Shown here piece by piece: positions 32,624-42,641 of a stretch of 64,000 nucleotides of DNA. This DNA comes from Sphingomonas sp. HITSZ_GF (lineage in GTDB: Bacteria; Pseudomonadota; Alphaproteobacteria; Sphingomonadales; Sphingomonadaceae): assembly GCF_029543155.1 (NCBI RefSeq), contig NZ_JARQXA010000003.1, positions 558,001-622,000 on the forward strand, in the 5' to 3' direction. A model generated the notes under the pieces. The model did no database searches, was not told where the DNA came from, and was given only the letters and a program-made list of their open reading frames with translations. The number at the start of each line of letters is the position of its first letter. Positions within the stretch are counted from its first letter, which is position 1. A program made the position numbers and the translations under genes.

Positions 32624-33877
32624 TCCGCGCATCAAATAGAGCGGCACGGCGGTGACCATCAGCAACAGGCTGAGCCCGATCGCCTCATATCCCGCGCCCC
32701 AGATCGCCCAAAGCGCGAAGACCAGCCCCAGCGCCGCCGCCGGCCGCGCGACGCCAAGCGCCAGCGCCGATAGGCAGGCGCCGGTATAGAACCAGAGCGT
32801 CGCCGCCGTGGTCACCCGCAGCATGAAGTCGTAGATCGCCGAGGTATCGCGCGTCACGTTGCTGAGGATCAGCAGGCTCGCCAGCGCCGTGGAAGCGAGC
32901 AGCGCGCCCACCGGCACGTCACGCCGGCTGGTCCGACCGATCGCCGCTGGGATCACCCCGGCCCGCGCCATGCCGAGCGGCGTCTCGCCCTGGAGCAGCA
33001 CCCAGCCGTTGAGCGCGCCGATCGCCGCCACCGCGGCGAAGCCGGCCACCGCCAGCCCAGCCCAGCGCCCCCAGAAGCTCTCGACGAACAACGCCACCGG
33101 CGCGTTGGCGCCGCCGATCACGTCCTGCGGCATCGCGAAGATGATCCCCGAGCAGGCGATCAGATAGATCAGCCCGGTTACCCCCACGCCGGTCAGCGTC
33201 GCCCGGCTGACCGTGCGCCCCGGGTCGCGGACCCGCTCGGCGGCGAGGCCGGCGCATTCGAAGCCGACCATCGCGAAGAACGCCATCGTAACTGCCGGCG
33301 CCAGCTGCTTCGCATCGAACGGCGCATGCGGATGCGCATCCAGCGCCAGCCCGCCGCCCAGCCCGAGCTGCGCGAGCAGCAGGATGATCGCCGCCATCGG
33401 CACCAGCTTGACCAAGGTCGTCGCCACCTGGAAACGCCCCGCCACCGGCGCGCCGCGCAGGTTGAGCAAGGTGATCAGCCACAGCAGCGCCACCGCGCCC
33501 AGCACCAGCGTCACCGCGGACCCGGCCAGCGGCGGCCAGAACACCGCGAGATAGCGCACCGCGGTCAGCGCGATGAAGGCGTTGGCGGACCAGATGCCTA
33601 CCCACATCGTCCAGCCGATCAGCACGCCCGGCAGCGGCCCCAGCGCCCGGGCGCAGATCGCCAGCGTGCCGGTCGCCTCGGGCATGGCGCGCGAAAGCCC
33701 GGCGATCACCCAGGCGATCACCAGCGCCCCGGCGATCGCGGCGATCCAGGCCGCGATGCTGGTGAAGCCGAAGGGCGCGAGCTGGGCGGGCAGCGCGAAG
33801 AAGCCCGATCCGATCATGTTGCCGATCACCAGCGCGGTCGCCGTCCAGAAGCCGAATGGCCGCTTCGTCTCCGTCAT
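32603..33877 (-). CDS. APC-family amino acid permease
   Basis: 424-residue transporter with about twelve transmembrane helices. The first helix has the amino-acid-permease signature (ATALVIGNMIGSGFFALPAQLAPFG), and helix 6 carries FFAMVGFECAGLAAERVRDPGRTV. This fits the APC superfamily group near arginine/agmatine or ornithine antiporters. Substrate specificity cannot be read from sequence. It is in the same direction as the CinA-type gene, 17 bases downstream of it, and its 3' end overlaps that of the oxidoreductase. Confidence 0.87.
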   Translation of the reverse strand: MTETKRPFGFWTATALVIGNMIGSGFFALPAQLAPFGFTSIAAWIAAIAGALVIAWVIAGLSRAMPEATGTLAICARALGPLPGVLIGWTMWVGIWSANAFIALTAVRYLAVFWPPLAGSAVTLVLGAVALLWLITLLNLRGAPVAGRFQVATTLVKLVPMAAIILLLAQLGLGGGLALDAHPHAPFDAKQLAPAVTMAFFAMVGFECAGLAAERVRDPGRTVSRATLTGVGVTGLIYLIACSGIIFAMPQDVIGGANAPVALFVESFWGRWAGLAVAGFAAVAAIGALNGWVLLQGETPLGMARAGVIPAAIGRTSRRDVPVGALLASTALASLLILSNVTRDTSAIYDFMLRVTTAATLWFYTGACLSALALGVARPAAALGLVFALWAIWGAGYEAIGLSLLLMVTAVPLYLMRGSAEKPA

Positions 33878-33894
33878 CCCAGCTCCCCCGCAGA

Positions 33895-34650
33895 TCAGAT
33901 CCCGCCTTCGACTGCCTCCAGCCCCTTGGCGGCAAGCCCCTCGATCAACGCATCGCCACAGGCGGTGAGCAGCGCCGGATCGGTCGCGCGCACCACGAAA
34001 TTCGCCCCCGTCTTCCCTTCGCGGAAGAAGGGATAGCTGCCGATCGCCACGCCTTCGAACGCGCGCTCGGTGGCGCCCAGCATGTCGGCGATCTCGCTCT
34101 CCGCCACCCAGGCGCCGATCGTGCGCGACAGCACCGGCCTGCCGCCTTCGAGCGTGCCGGTCAGCGCATCGAGCATGCCCGCGGTGATGTGCGGCACGCC
34201 GGCCAGGATGAAGACATTGCCCGCACGGATCCCCGGCGCGCCGGACATGCGGTTGGGGATCAGCTCGGCGCCCTCGGGCACCCGCGCCATGCGCAGCCGC
34301 GCATCGGTCAGCCCGCCGCGCGTCTCGTAATAGCGCTCCAGCACCGCGCGCGCCTCGGGGTGGATCACCACACCCACGCCCAGCGCCACCGCAATCGCAT
34401 CGACGGTGATGTCGTCATGCGTCGGCCCGATGCCGCCGGTGGTGAAGCAATAGTCATGGGCGGTGCGCAGCGCGTTCACCGCCTCGACGATCCGGCCCTC
34501 GACATCGGGCACCACGCGCACCTCGGCCAGGCGGATGCCCTGCACGTTCAGCCAGATCGCGATCTGGGCGATATTCTTGTCCTGCGTGCGGCCCGAGAGG
34601 ATCTCGTCGCCGATCACCACCAGCCCAGCCGTCCAGATGCGTTCGCCCAT
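33895..34650 (-). CDS. CinA-type molybdopterin-binding domain protein
   Basis: 251-residue protein that matches the N-terminal MoCF-like domain of CinA (competence/damage-inducible protein A): AGLVVIGDEILSGRTQDKN, FTTGGIGPTHDDITVDAIAVALG and NVFILAGVPHITAGM. The C-terminal nicotinamide-mononucleotide deamidase half of long CinA proteins is absent, so NAD-recycling activity is not expected; a nucleotide pyrophosphatase (COG1058) role is possible. ATG 34650 is chosen because similarity begins there. It is divergent from map. Confidence 0.85.
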   Translation of the reverse strand: MGERIWTAGLVVIGDEILSGRTQDKNIAQIAIWLNVQGIRLAEVRVVPDVEGRIVEAVNALRTAHDYCFTTGGIGPTHDDITVDAIAVALGVGVVIHPEARAVLERYYETRGGLTDARLRMARVPEGAELIPNRMSGAPGIRAGNVFILAGVPHITAGMLDALTGTLEGGRPVLSRTIGAWVAESEIADMLGATERAFEGVAIGSYPFFREGKTGANFVVRATDPALLTACGDALIEGLAAKGLEAVEGGI

Positions 34651-34733
34651 GGCACCGGCATACCCACAAGCGCGCCGCACGCCTAGCGTTTCTGCCTCTC
34701 GAAAAATGGTGCCGACCGGCCTATATCGCCCCG

Positions 34734-35558
34734 ATGACCGAATATGTGACCGTTACTGCCGACAGCCCCAAGGCCCGCGATGGCGCGATCAAGCTCCATG
34801 GCCCCGAAGGGTTCGAGGGCATGCGCAAGGCCGGCCGCCTCGGCGCCGAGATCCTCGATGCGCTCGTCCCCCATGTCGTGCCGGGCGTCACCACTGCCGA
34901 ACTGGACGACATCGTCCGCGAGATGACCATCGCCGCCGGCGGCGTGCCCGCCACGCTCGGCTATCGCGGCTACACGCACAGCTGCTGCATCTCGATCAAC
35001 CATGTCGTCTGCCACGGCATCCCCAGCGAGAAGACGCTGAAGGACGGCGACATCGTCAATATCGACGTGACGCCGATGCTCGACGGCTGGCACGGCGATA
35101 CCAGCCGCATGTTCCTGGTCGGCGATGTCGGGATCAAGGCGCGCCGCCTGGTCGACGTCACCTATGAATGCCTGATGCTCGGGCTCGAGCAGGCCCGCCC
35201 CGGCAACCATCTGGGCGACGTCGCGCACGCGATCCAGCGCCATGCCGAGAAGCATCGCTACGGCGTGGTTCGCGATTTCTGCGGGCACGGCCTCGGCCAG
35301 ATCTTCCACGATGCGCCCGAGGTCGTTCATGTCGGCCGCCCCGGCACCGGCCCGGAGCTGCGCCCCGGCATGTTCTTCACCGTCGAGCCGATGATCAACA
35401 TCGGCCGCGCAGACGTGAAGCTGCTCGACGACGGCTGGACCGCGGTCACCCGCGACCGCTCGCTCTCGGCGCAGTTCGAGCATTCGATCGGCATCACCGA
35501 GAGCGGCTGCGAGATCTTCACCAAGAGCCCCAAGGGCCTCGACAACCCGCCCTATTGA
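34734..35558 (+). CDS. map: Type I methionine aminopeptidase
   Basis: 274-residue enzyme that removes the initiator methionine from nascent proteins. It has the five metal ligands in order: the two Asp in INIDVTPMLDGWHGDTSR, His in CGHGLGQIFHDAPEVVH, Glu in FTVEPMINIG and Glu in SAQFEHSIGIT. The family motif GYRGYTHSCCISINHVVCHGIPS precedes them. The length is usual for proteobacterial MetAP with a short N-terminal extension. Confidence 0.95.
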   Translation: MTEYVTVTADSPKARDGAIKLHGPEGFEGMRKAGRLGAEILDALVPHVVPGVTTAELDDIVREMTIAAGGVPATLGYRGYTHSCCISINHVVCHGIPSEKTLKDGDIVNIDVTPMLDGWHGDTSRMFLVGDVGIKARRLVDVTYECLMLGLEQARPGNHLGDVAHAIQRHAEKHRYGVVRDFCGHGLGQIFHDAPEVVHVGRPGTGPELRPGMFFTVEPMINIGRADVKLLDDGWTAVTRDRSLSAQFEHSIGITESGCEIFTKSPKGLDNPPY

Positions 35559-35586
35559 GGGCTCCGGCCTTCCTGCGCTTTGCCTG

Positions 35587-35688
35587 AAGCCCGGGCACGC
35601 CCGCAACGGGGTGCGCCCGCCAACGGCGATGGGTAGCCGGGCGGGCGCATGCGGCGGTTGGAGGGAGTGGGTCTCACCGCCGCCGGGG
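35587..35688. other. Structured GC-rich segment downstream of map, possible small RNA or complex terminator
   Basis: Two strong hairpins lie side by side. The first pairs TGCGCCCGCC (35612-35621) with GGCGGGCGCA (35640-35649), extended inside by CGGC/GCCG. The second pairs GCGGCGGT (35651-35658) with ACCGCCGC (35676-35683). No coding frame here looks real. On the minus strand it lies downstream of an AT-rich, promoter-like stretch (35800-35860). It could be a noncoding RNA or the transcript end of map; neither can be shown from sequence alone. Confidence 0.4.
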
Positions 35689-35822
35689 GTATTCGCTTGC
35701 CCGGATCACAGTTGAGCGGGGCCGATTCGAGCAAGTAATCAAATACTCGCAGGAGTCCTCGCGAAGTCAATGCAATCCGATGGGACATTCTCCCGTTTCG
35801 GATACTATTGACCGCCGTAATA

Positions 35823-35856
35823 TTACAGAAATCTTGCTGTAAATTATGATATTTAC
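35823..35856. promoter_or_regulatory. AT-rich double dyad between map and glnB
   Basis: TTACAG-N8-CTGTAA (35823-35842) overlaps GTAAAT-N6-ATTTAC (35839-35856); both have perfect 6-bp arms. The whole stretch 35815-35860 is AT-rich, which is exceptional in this window. It has the look of an operator-promoter region, but no confident gene starts next to it on either strand. Confidence 0.4.
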
Positions 35857-35872
35857 TATCGACCGCGCAGGA

Positions 35873-36100
35873 TCAATGCGGAAATTGCGACCAGCCCGCC
35901 ACTTGTTCCTCAGCCTCGGCGGCGTCCAGGTCGCCCGCCTCGCTGTGTATCCAGAAAGCGTCCCGATCCTCCGGCGCAAGCGCGAGCAATCCGCGCGCCA
36001 TCATGGCGAGCGGCCCCGTGGCGACGATCACATCGCCGCCGGGCACGTCACTGCCCCGCCTGTGCAGTTCGGCGGGCAGGTCCATCGGCAAAACCTGCAT
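35873..36100 (-). CDS. Possible small protein (75 aa)
   Basis: 75-residue open frame beginning MQVLPMDLPAELHRRGSDVPGGD and ending EAEEQVAGWSQFPH. It is acidic, with no membrane segment and no recognised domain. The composition (balanced charged and hydrophobic residues, IVATGPLAMMARGLLALAPEDRDAFWIHSEAGDLD) looks like a real protein rather than a shadow frame. GGGGTTAGC before the ATG is a weak ribosome binding site. Longer in-frame starts run into glnB and are unlikely. Confidence 0.45.
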   Translation of the reverse strand: MQVLPMDLPAELHRRGSDVPGGDVIVATGPLAMMARGLLALAPEDRDAFWIHSEAGDLDAAEAEEQVAGWSQFPH

Positions 36101-36245
36101 GCTAACCCCGCATTTGCTGGCGCATGCAACGCGCGCATCCGCTGGCGGTTCCCAAAAAGACCGCGCGGTCATTTCGTTGCACTCCTGCAACGGTGCGCCA
36201 CTGCCCCCAAATCCGGCACCGCACGGCGCGCTGCCCAAATGATAG

Positions 36246-36698
<453 letters not shown>

Positions 36699-36792
36699 CG
36701 CAGCGCAACATAGCGTTGATGTAACCCCCTTCCGGGGCAAGAATCTTTCCCGATTCGTCGGGTCAACGAAAGAGAGCGAAAGGGCTTTAACA

Positions 36793-38205
36793 ATGGCGAA
36801 TTCGGCCAGCGACGTTCTGAAGATGGTCAAGGACAACGAGATCGAGTGGATCGATCTGCGTTTCACCGACCCCAAGGGCAAGTGGCAGCACCTCACCATG
36901 GTCGCCAAGGTGATCGGCGAGGACGAGCTGACCGACGGCCTGATGTTCGACGGTTCGTCGATCGAGGGCTGGAAGGCGATCAACGAGTCCGACATGATCC
37001 TGAAGCCGGATCTGGACGCAGTGTGGATCGATCCGTTCTCGGCCACGCCGATGCTGATCCTGGTCTGCGACATCGTCGAGCCGTCGACCGGCGAGCTCTA
37101 TGCCCGCGATCCGCGCTCGACCGCGAAGCGCTCGGAGGCGTATCTCAAGTCGCTCGGCATCGGCGACACCGTCTATGTCGGTCCGGAAGCCGAGTTCTTC
37201 ATGTTCGACGACGTCCGCTTCGAGACCTCGTACGCGACCAGCTACTACGCGATCGACGACATCGAGCTGCCGGGCAATTCGGGCAAGGAATATGAGGCCG
37301 GCAACCTCGGCCACCGTCCGCGCGCCAAGGGTGGCTACTTCCCCGTCGCACCGGTCGACTCGGCCGTCGACATCCGCGGCGAGATGGTCGCCACGATGCT
37401 CGAGATGGGCCTGCCCTGCGACAAGCACCACCACGAGGTGGCCGCCGCGCAGCACGAGCTCGGCCTGACCTTCGGCACGCTGACCCAGACCGCCGATCGC
37501 ATGCAGATCTACAAGTATGTCGTGCACCAGGTCGCCAATGCCTATGGCAAGACCGCGACCTTCATGCCGAAGCCGATCAAGGAAGATAACGGCTCGGGCA
37601 TGCACACGCACATCTCGATCTGGGAGAAGGGCGCCAACACCTTCGCCGGCAACGGCTATGCCGGCCTGTCGGAAGCCTGCCTCTACTTCATCGGCGGCGT
37701 GATCAAGCACGCCAAGGCGCTCAACGCCTTCACCAACCCGACCACCAACAGCTACAAGCGCCTGGTGCCGGGCTATGAAGCCCCCGTGCTGCTCGCCTAT
37801 TCGTCGCGCAACCGCTCGGCTTCGTGCCGCATCCCCTATGGTGCGGGCACCAAGGCGAAGCGCGTCGAGTTCCGCTTCCCGGACGCGCTGGCCAATCCGT
37901 ATCTCTGCTACGCAGCGCTGCTGATGGCCGGCCTCGACGGCATCCAGAACAAGATCCACCCGGGCGACCCGATGGACAAGAACCTGTACGACCTGCCGCC
38001 GGCAGAGCTCGAGCAGGTCCCGACCGTCTGCGGTTCGCTCCGCGAGGCGCTGGACAGCCTGGAAGCCGATATGGACTTCCTGCTCAAGGGCGATGTGTTC
38101 ACCAAGGACCAGATCGAGGCCTATGTCGAGATCAAGCGCGCCGACGTCGCCCGCTGGGAAATGACGCCGTCGCCGGTCGAGTACGACATGTACTACAGCG
38201 CCTAG
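36793..38205 (+). CDS. glnA: Glutamine synthetase type I
   Basis: 470-residue dodecameric GSI that makes glutamine from glutamate, ammonia and ATP. Visible features are the beta-grasp start ([20 protein letters not shown]), [15 protein letters not shown], metal-site motif [12 protein letters not shown], the ATP-binding [16 protein letters not shown] stretch ([16 protein letters not shown]) and [27 protein letters not shown]. Tyr399 in KNLYDLPP corresponds to the adenylylated Tyr397 of E. coli, so it is regulated by GlnE. It sits 94 bases after glnB and ends in a strong terminator. Confidence 0.97.
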   Translation: MANSASDVLKMVKDNEIEWIDLRFTDPKGKWQHLTMVAKVIGEDELTDGLMFDGSSIEGWKAINESDMILKPDLDAVWIDPFSATPMLILVCDIVEPSTGELYARDPRSTAKRSEAYLKSLGIGDTVYVGPEAEFFMFDDVRFETSYATSYYAIDDIELPGNSGKEYEAGNLGHRPRAKGGYFPVAPVDSAVDIRGEMVATMLEMGLPCDKHHHEVAAAQHELGLTFGTLTQTADRMQIYKYVVHQVANAYGKTATFMPKPIKEDNGSGMHTHISIWEKGANTFAGNGYAGLSEACLYFIGGVIKHAKALNAFTNPTTNSYKRLVPGYEAPVLLAYSSRNRSASCRIPYGAGTKAKRVEFRFPDALANPYLCYAALLMAGLDGIQNKIHPGDPMDKNLYDLPPAELEQVPTVCGSLREALDSLEADMDFLLKGDVFTKDQIEAYVEIKRADVARWEMTPSPVEYDMYYSA

Positions 38206-38232
38206 GCGCACCGGCCTTCGGGCAAGGAATTG

Positions 38233-38266
38233 GGGCGTCCGGGGAAACCCGGGCGCCCTTTTCTTT
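38233..38266 (+). terminator. Intrinsic terminator of glnBA
   Basis: GGGCGTCCGGG, a GAAA loop, then CCCGGGCGCCC form an 11-bp stem with one T-G pair, followed by TTTTCTTT. This is a strong Rho-independent terminator 27 bases after the glnA stop. Confidence 0.93.
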
Positions 38267-38339
38267 CCCCCGGCGCGAGCGAAGGATGGATTAAGCGCCC
38301 GGCCCCCTGTCGGATACCGGGCGCTCCCCCTTTAACCCC

Positions 38340-40898
38340 TTAGCGCTTGCCGATCTTGAGGCTCGCCGAGATGCCGTAGATGCGCGGCTCGCCGGCGATG
38401 AAGGTCGGCATGCCCAGCGAGTCGCCGGTATTGCCCGCGTCCTTGATGTACTTCTGGTCGAAGATGTTGGTGACGAAGCCCTCGATCCGCCAGCGCCCCT
38501 TCGCGGTTTCGAATCCCAGCCGAGCATCAACCAGCGCATAGCTGCCCTGCACTTCGTCCTGCACCGTATCGGGCACCAGGTTGTTCACCTGCAGCGCCGG
38601 CAGGTCGTTGTCGTCGTCGAAGAACACCTTGGACTGCCAGGTGACGCTGGGGGTGAAGTCGATCTTCACCGGGCCCGCCGGCGCCTTGAGCTGGACCGCC
38701 AGCGCGGCGCTGTGATCGGGCGAGAGGCGGAACTGGTTGCCCTCACGCGCGCCGCTGGCGAAGCGGCTGTGATTATAGGCGTAGCTGCCGAACACGTTGA
38801 TCCATTCGGCCGGCGTCCAGCGCAGCTGCCCCTCGAAGCCATAGCTCTCGGCGCGGCCGGCATTGACCGTGACGAAGGTCGTGCCCTGCTGCTCGGTCGT
38901 CTGGAAATTCTTGTAGCGATAGTAGAACACCGATCCGTCGACGAAGAGCGTGCGATCGGCCAGCGCGGTCTTCACGCCCGCCTCATAGCTGTCCACCGTC
39001 TCCGACGGCAGCACGCTGAACCGCGCCGCGCCGCCCGGCGCCGCCGGGCCGCTGACGCTCAGGATCTCGGGGCGGCGGCCGCGCGCATAGGTGGCGTAGA
39101 GGTTCGCCTGGGGCGAGAGCGCGTACTTCGCGGTGGCACGCCAGGTGAAGCCGCTGTCGTCGTGATCGGCGCTGTAGAGCTGGCCGTTGGTGCCCGTCGG
39201 CTGCACGCCCAGGCCGAACAGCGGCACCGGATAGAGCGCCGAGGTCGGGATGTTCGCCGCGCCGGGCACCGCCAGCGCGGTCAGCAGCGCGGTGCGGGTT
39301 GCCGCCGGCTGGCTGAGCGCGCCGATGAACCCGCCCAGGATCGAGCGGCCGTTGCTCACCGCCGAGGAGAAGCCCGTGGTCTTCGCGTCATGGCTCCAGC
39401 GGATGCCGCCGCCGATCTCGAAGCGGTCGGTGACGTGGAAGGTCGCATCGGCGAACAGGTCCCAGCTCTCGGTGCGGCCGTAATTGGTGCTGGTCTCCTG
39501 CTGCGCTGACTTCAGGTTGGCGGCGATCGCCTGGGCCTGCGCGCTCGACAGCGCCACGCCGTATGCGCCCGCCACCCCCTGGAGCAGCTGGCCGGTAAAG
39601 GCGGTGTTCGAGAACAGCGCCAGCGGCGCCGGATCGGTCGCGGCGCGGCCCGGGATCGCGCCGCCGCCGTTCAGCGTGTTGGTCAGCCGGGCCAGCGCCA
39701 CCCGCTCGTCGAACTGCGACGGAGTGCGCTGGAAACCGTTCTCGCGGAAATAGGTGCCGCCCGCGAACGCCGTGAAGCGATCGTTCTTCCAGGTCAGGCG
39801 CAGCGTGCCCATCGTCTGGTCGCCCTGCGCGTCCTCCGCGGCGGTCAGCGCCGGCAGCGAGATGCCGTCGGCGTCGAACACTTCGATGCCGGCGAACTCG
39901 CGGTACGATCCGATCGCGTTGAGCGAGAGGTTGGGCGAGAAGTCGTAGTTGGCGATGCCGGTCACGCCCCACACGTCGCGATCGAGGCCCAGCGCCCGGC
40001 CGCGCTCGAAGGTCGAGGGGCTGGCCAGCGCCGCGCCGCTGTTGCGGTCCCGGTCCCCGATCACCGCGCCGGTGGTCGGGTCGGTCGGGTTATAGGCGAT
40101 CGACTTGAACGAGGTGCCGCTCGCCTTGTCGTGCTGATAGTTGCCGATCAGGTCGAAGGTGAAGGCGCCCGGCGCCCAGCGCAGCGAGCCGCGCACCGCT
40201 TCGGACTTGACGCCGTTATAGTCCTCGCCGCCCAGCAGGTTCTCGATCGTGCCCTGGCGCTCCTTGAAGCGGCTGGCGACGCGCACCGCCAGCGTGTCGC
40301 TCAGCGGCAGGTTGACCGTCTCGTCGATCCGGTAGCTGCCGTAATTGCCGTACTGGCCATAGACATAGCCATAGCCGCCGCTCGGATCGGCCTTGGCCTG
40401 GACCAGGTTGACCGCACCGATCAGCGCGCCGCGGCCGTACAGCGTCGACTGCGGGCCCTTGGCGATCTCGACACGCTCCATGTCGAACAGCTCGACATAG
40501 GAACCGCGCGACTTCGAGATCGAGACGCCGTCCTGGAAGACCGAGACCCGCGGCTCGTTGAACGCCGCGCCCGAATCGGATGTAATTCCGCGCATCACGA
40601 AGCCGGGGTTGTTCGGCGACTGGTTCTGTACGTCGAAACCCGGCACGAACTGGCCGAGCTTGTCGAACTCGGTGATGCCCAGGTCGTCGAGGAACTGGCC
40701 CTGCAGCGCGGTGAGCGCGAACGGCACGTCCATCGGCTTCTGCTCGACCAGCTGCGCAGTGACGACGATCTCGCCATTGTCCTTGCCGTCCGCGGGCGCT
40801 TCGGCCGGGGCCGGCGCCGCTTCCTGCGCGGCGGCATCGGTGGCGGCGAGCAAGGCGATCGGGCTGGCGAGCGCCAGCAGCGCAGTGCGGATGGACAT
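38340..40898 (-). CDS. TonB-dependent outer-membrane receptor
   Basis: 852-residue receptor. A signal peptide (ALLALASPIALLAATDAAAQ) is followed by a low-complexity Ala/Pro linker and a TonB box (EIVVTAQ). The plug domain (about residues 60-170) includes FVMRGITSDSGAAFNEPRVSVFQDGV and VEIAKGPQSTLYGRGALIGAVNLV; a 22-strand barrel follows, ending with aromatic-rich IYGISASLKIGKR. The ligand is unknown; family members take up siderophores, oligosaccharides or aromatic compounds. GGGAG lies upstream of ATG 40898. It is divergent from a sugar-dehydrogenase-like lipoprotein, hinting at a shared saccharide or aldose substrate. Confidence 0.92.
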   Translation of the reverse strand: MSIRTALLALASPIALLAATDAAAQEAAPAPAEAPADGKDNGEIVVTAQLVEQKPMDVPFALTALQGQFLDDLGITEFDKLGQFVPGFDVQNQSPNNPGFVMRGITSDSGAAFNEPRVSVFQDGVSISKSRGSYVELFDMERVEIAKGPQSTLYGRGALIGAVNLVQAKADPSGGYGYVYGQYGNYGSYRIDETVNLPLSDTLAVRVASRFKERQGTIENLLGGEDYNGVKSEAVRGSLRWAPGAFTFDLIGNYQHDKASGTSFKSIAYNPTDPTTGAVIGDRDRNSGAALASPSTFERGRALGLDRDVWGVTGIANYDFSPNLSLNAIGSYREFAGIEVFDADGISLPALTAAEDAQGDQTMGTLRLTWKNDRFTAFAGGTYFRENGFQRTPSQFDERVALARLTNTLNGGGAIPGRAATDPAPLALFSNTAFTGQLLQGVAGAYGVALSSAQAQAIAANLKSAQQETSTNYGRTESWDLFADATFHVTDRFEIGGGIRWSHDAKTTGFSSAVSNGRSILGGFIGALSQPAATRTALLTALAVPGAANIPTSALYPVPLFGLGVQPTGTNGQLYSADHDDSGFTWRATAKYALSPQANLYATYARGRRPEILSVSGPAAPGGAARFSVLPSETVDSYEAGVKTALADRTLFVDGSVFYYRYKNFQTTEQQGTTFVTVNAGRAESYGFEGQLRWTPAEWINVFGSYAYNHSRFASGAREGNQFRLSPDHSAALAVQLKAPAGPVKIDFTPSVTWQSKVFFDDDNDLPALQVNNLVPDTVQDEVQGSYALVDARLGFETAKGRWRIEGFVTNIFDQKYIKDAGNTGDSLGMPTFIAGEPRIYGISASLKIGKR

Positions 40899-41081
40899 TG
40901 ATGAGCTCCCTGTTTGCTTGGGGGGAGCGTATCCCGCACCCCCTTGCTGTCGCCCGTGGCCCCGGATCGTGACAGCCATGTTGCGATGCAGCGAATTCCG
41001 CGTGACTGCAAACATTGTTGGTTAAGCGGAACGGCCTGCCCGGCGCCGCGTTGCGGCTGTGGTTCGTTGGGAGAGCCCGCC

Positions 41082-42569
41082 ATGCGTATCGCGTCCCCGC
41101 TCGCCGGCCTGTTGCTGCTTGCCGCCTGTTCCGGCTCGGAGGGTTCGGGGGGCAGCCCCTCGCCCACCCCGACGCCCACCCCCACTGCGGCGAACACCGC
41201 GCCCGCATTCACCTCGGGCACCGCCGCCAGCGTCGCGGAGAACACCGCGCTCGCCTATCAGGCGACCGCCACCGATGCGGAAGCCAATCCGATCACCTTC
41301 TCGATCGCCGGCGGTGCCGATGCTGCGCTGTTCGCGATCACGCCCGGCGGGGCGCTCAGCTTTCTCGCCGCGCCGAGCTTCGAGACGCCCCGGGATGCGG
41401 ACGGCAACAATGTCTATCAGGTCCAGCTTCGCGCCAGCGACGCCAGCCTGAACAGCACGCGCGACGTGGCGATCACCGTCACCGACAGCAAGGAGGGCAT
41501 CGCGGTGAAGCGCGTCGGGACCGGCTTCAGCCAGCCGCTGTTCGTCGCCGCGGTGCCGGGTGACAATAGCCGCGTCTTCGTCGTCGAGAAGGGCGGCGGC
41601 GTCTATTTCCTCACGCCGTCGACGGGCGCCAAGACGCTCGCCTTCACGGCCGGCAACCTCTCGACCAGCGGCGAGCGCGGCCTGCTCGGCATCGCGCCGC
41701 GGCCCGATTTCGCCACGTCCAACGTGGTCTTCGTCCATGCCGTCGCGCCCGATGGCGCGCTCGAGATCCGCGAATACACGATCGGCAGCGCCGCCTATCG
41801 CACTGCGCTGTCCACTCCGCATCCGGGTGCCGACAACCATAATGGCGGCTGGATCGCCTTCGGGCCCGACGGGCTGCTCTATGACGCCACCGGCGATGGC
41901 GGGGGCGGCGGCGATCCGAGCAACAATGCGCAGAACGTCAATTCGCGGCTCGGCAAGATCCTGCGGCTGCGGATCGATACCACGCCCGGCTCGGCCACGC
42001 CCTTTGCGCCCGCGCCCGCCAATCCCTTCGCGGGCGGCGGCGGCGATCCCTATATCTTCGCCTATGGCCTGCGGAACCCGTTCCGCAACAGCTTCGACGG
42101 CAACACGCTGGTCATCGCCGATGTCGGCCAGGGCGCGATCGAGGAGATCGATCTCGCGCCGATCGGCAGCCCCGGGCTCAATTTCGGCTGGCGCTTCCTC
42201 GAAGGCACCCAGGCCTATAGCGGCACCGCGCCGGCCGGGCTCACCGCCCCGGTCAGCCAATATGACCATGGCTCCGGCCCCAAGCAGGGCGCCTCGATCA
42301 TCGGCGGCTATGTCTATCGCGGGCCGGTCGCCTCGCTCCAGGGCAGCTACATCTTCGGCGATTTCGTCAGCGGCAACATCTGGACGGTCCCCTATGCCGC
42401 GCTCGTCCAGGGCCAGCTCTATTCCAATGCCAACTATGAGCGCCGCAATCTCGATTTCACGCCCGATGCCGGCACGATCAACCAGCTCGCCTCGTTCGGC
42501 AGGGATGGCGCTGGCAATGTCTATCTGGTCGATCTGGACGGCGAAATCTTCATGATCCAGCCGGGCTGA
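41082..42569 (+). CDS. Lipoprotein with cadherin-like and PQQ-type sugar-dehydrogenase domains
   Basis: 495-residue lipoprotein. The lipobox LLLAAC gives lipidated Cys16, followed by a Pro/Thr linker. Residues ~40-135 resemble a cadherin-like domain (TAPAFTSGTAASVAENT, DADGNNVYQVQLRASD). The rest is a six-bladed propeller of the soluble glucose/sorbosone-dehydrogenase type (VFVVEKGGG, SGERGLLGIAPRPDF, DNHNGGWIAFGPDGLLYDATGDGG, YGLRNPFRNSFDG). It would oxidise sugars or aldehydes at the outer membrane using PQQ if that cofactor is present. It is likely paired with the divergent TonB receptor. Confidence 0.87.
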   Translation: MRIASPLAGLLLLAACSGSEGSGGSPSPTPTPTPTAANTAPAFTSGTAASVAENTALAYQATATDAEANPITFSIAGGADAALFAITPGGALSFLAAPSFETPRDADGNNVYQVQLRASDASLNSTRDVAITVTDSKEGIAVKRVGTGFSQPLFVAAVPGDNSRVFVVEKGGGVYFLTPSTGAKTLAFTAGNLSTSGERGLLGIAPRPDFATSNVVFVHAVAPDGALEIREYTIGSAAYRTALSTPHPGADNHNGGWIAFGPDGLLYDATGDGGGGGDPSNNAQNVNSRLGKILRLRIDTTPGSATPFAPAPANPFAGGGGDPYIFAYGLRNPFRNSFDGNTLVIADVGQGAIEEIDLAPIGSPGLNFGWRFLEGTQAYSGTAPAGLTAPVSQYDHGSGPKQGASIIGGYVYRGPVASLQGSYIFGDFVSGNIWTVPYAALVQGQLYSNANYERRNLDFTPDAGTINQLASFGRDGAGNVYLVDLDGEIFMIQPG

Positions 42570-42641
42570 ACTTGCGTTGCGAAAGGCAACTGTCCATCTA
42601 GCCTCCATACCGGATTTTCGAGAATCGGAGAGGCGAGAAGG

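Noticed and set aside
36176..36191. NtrC enhancer upstream of glnB
   Set aside because: The GTTGCA/TGCAAC dyad is real but the spacing differs from NtrC site geometry, so it is not listed as a separate feature.
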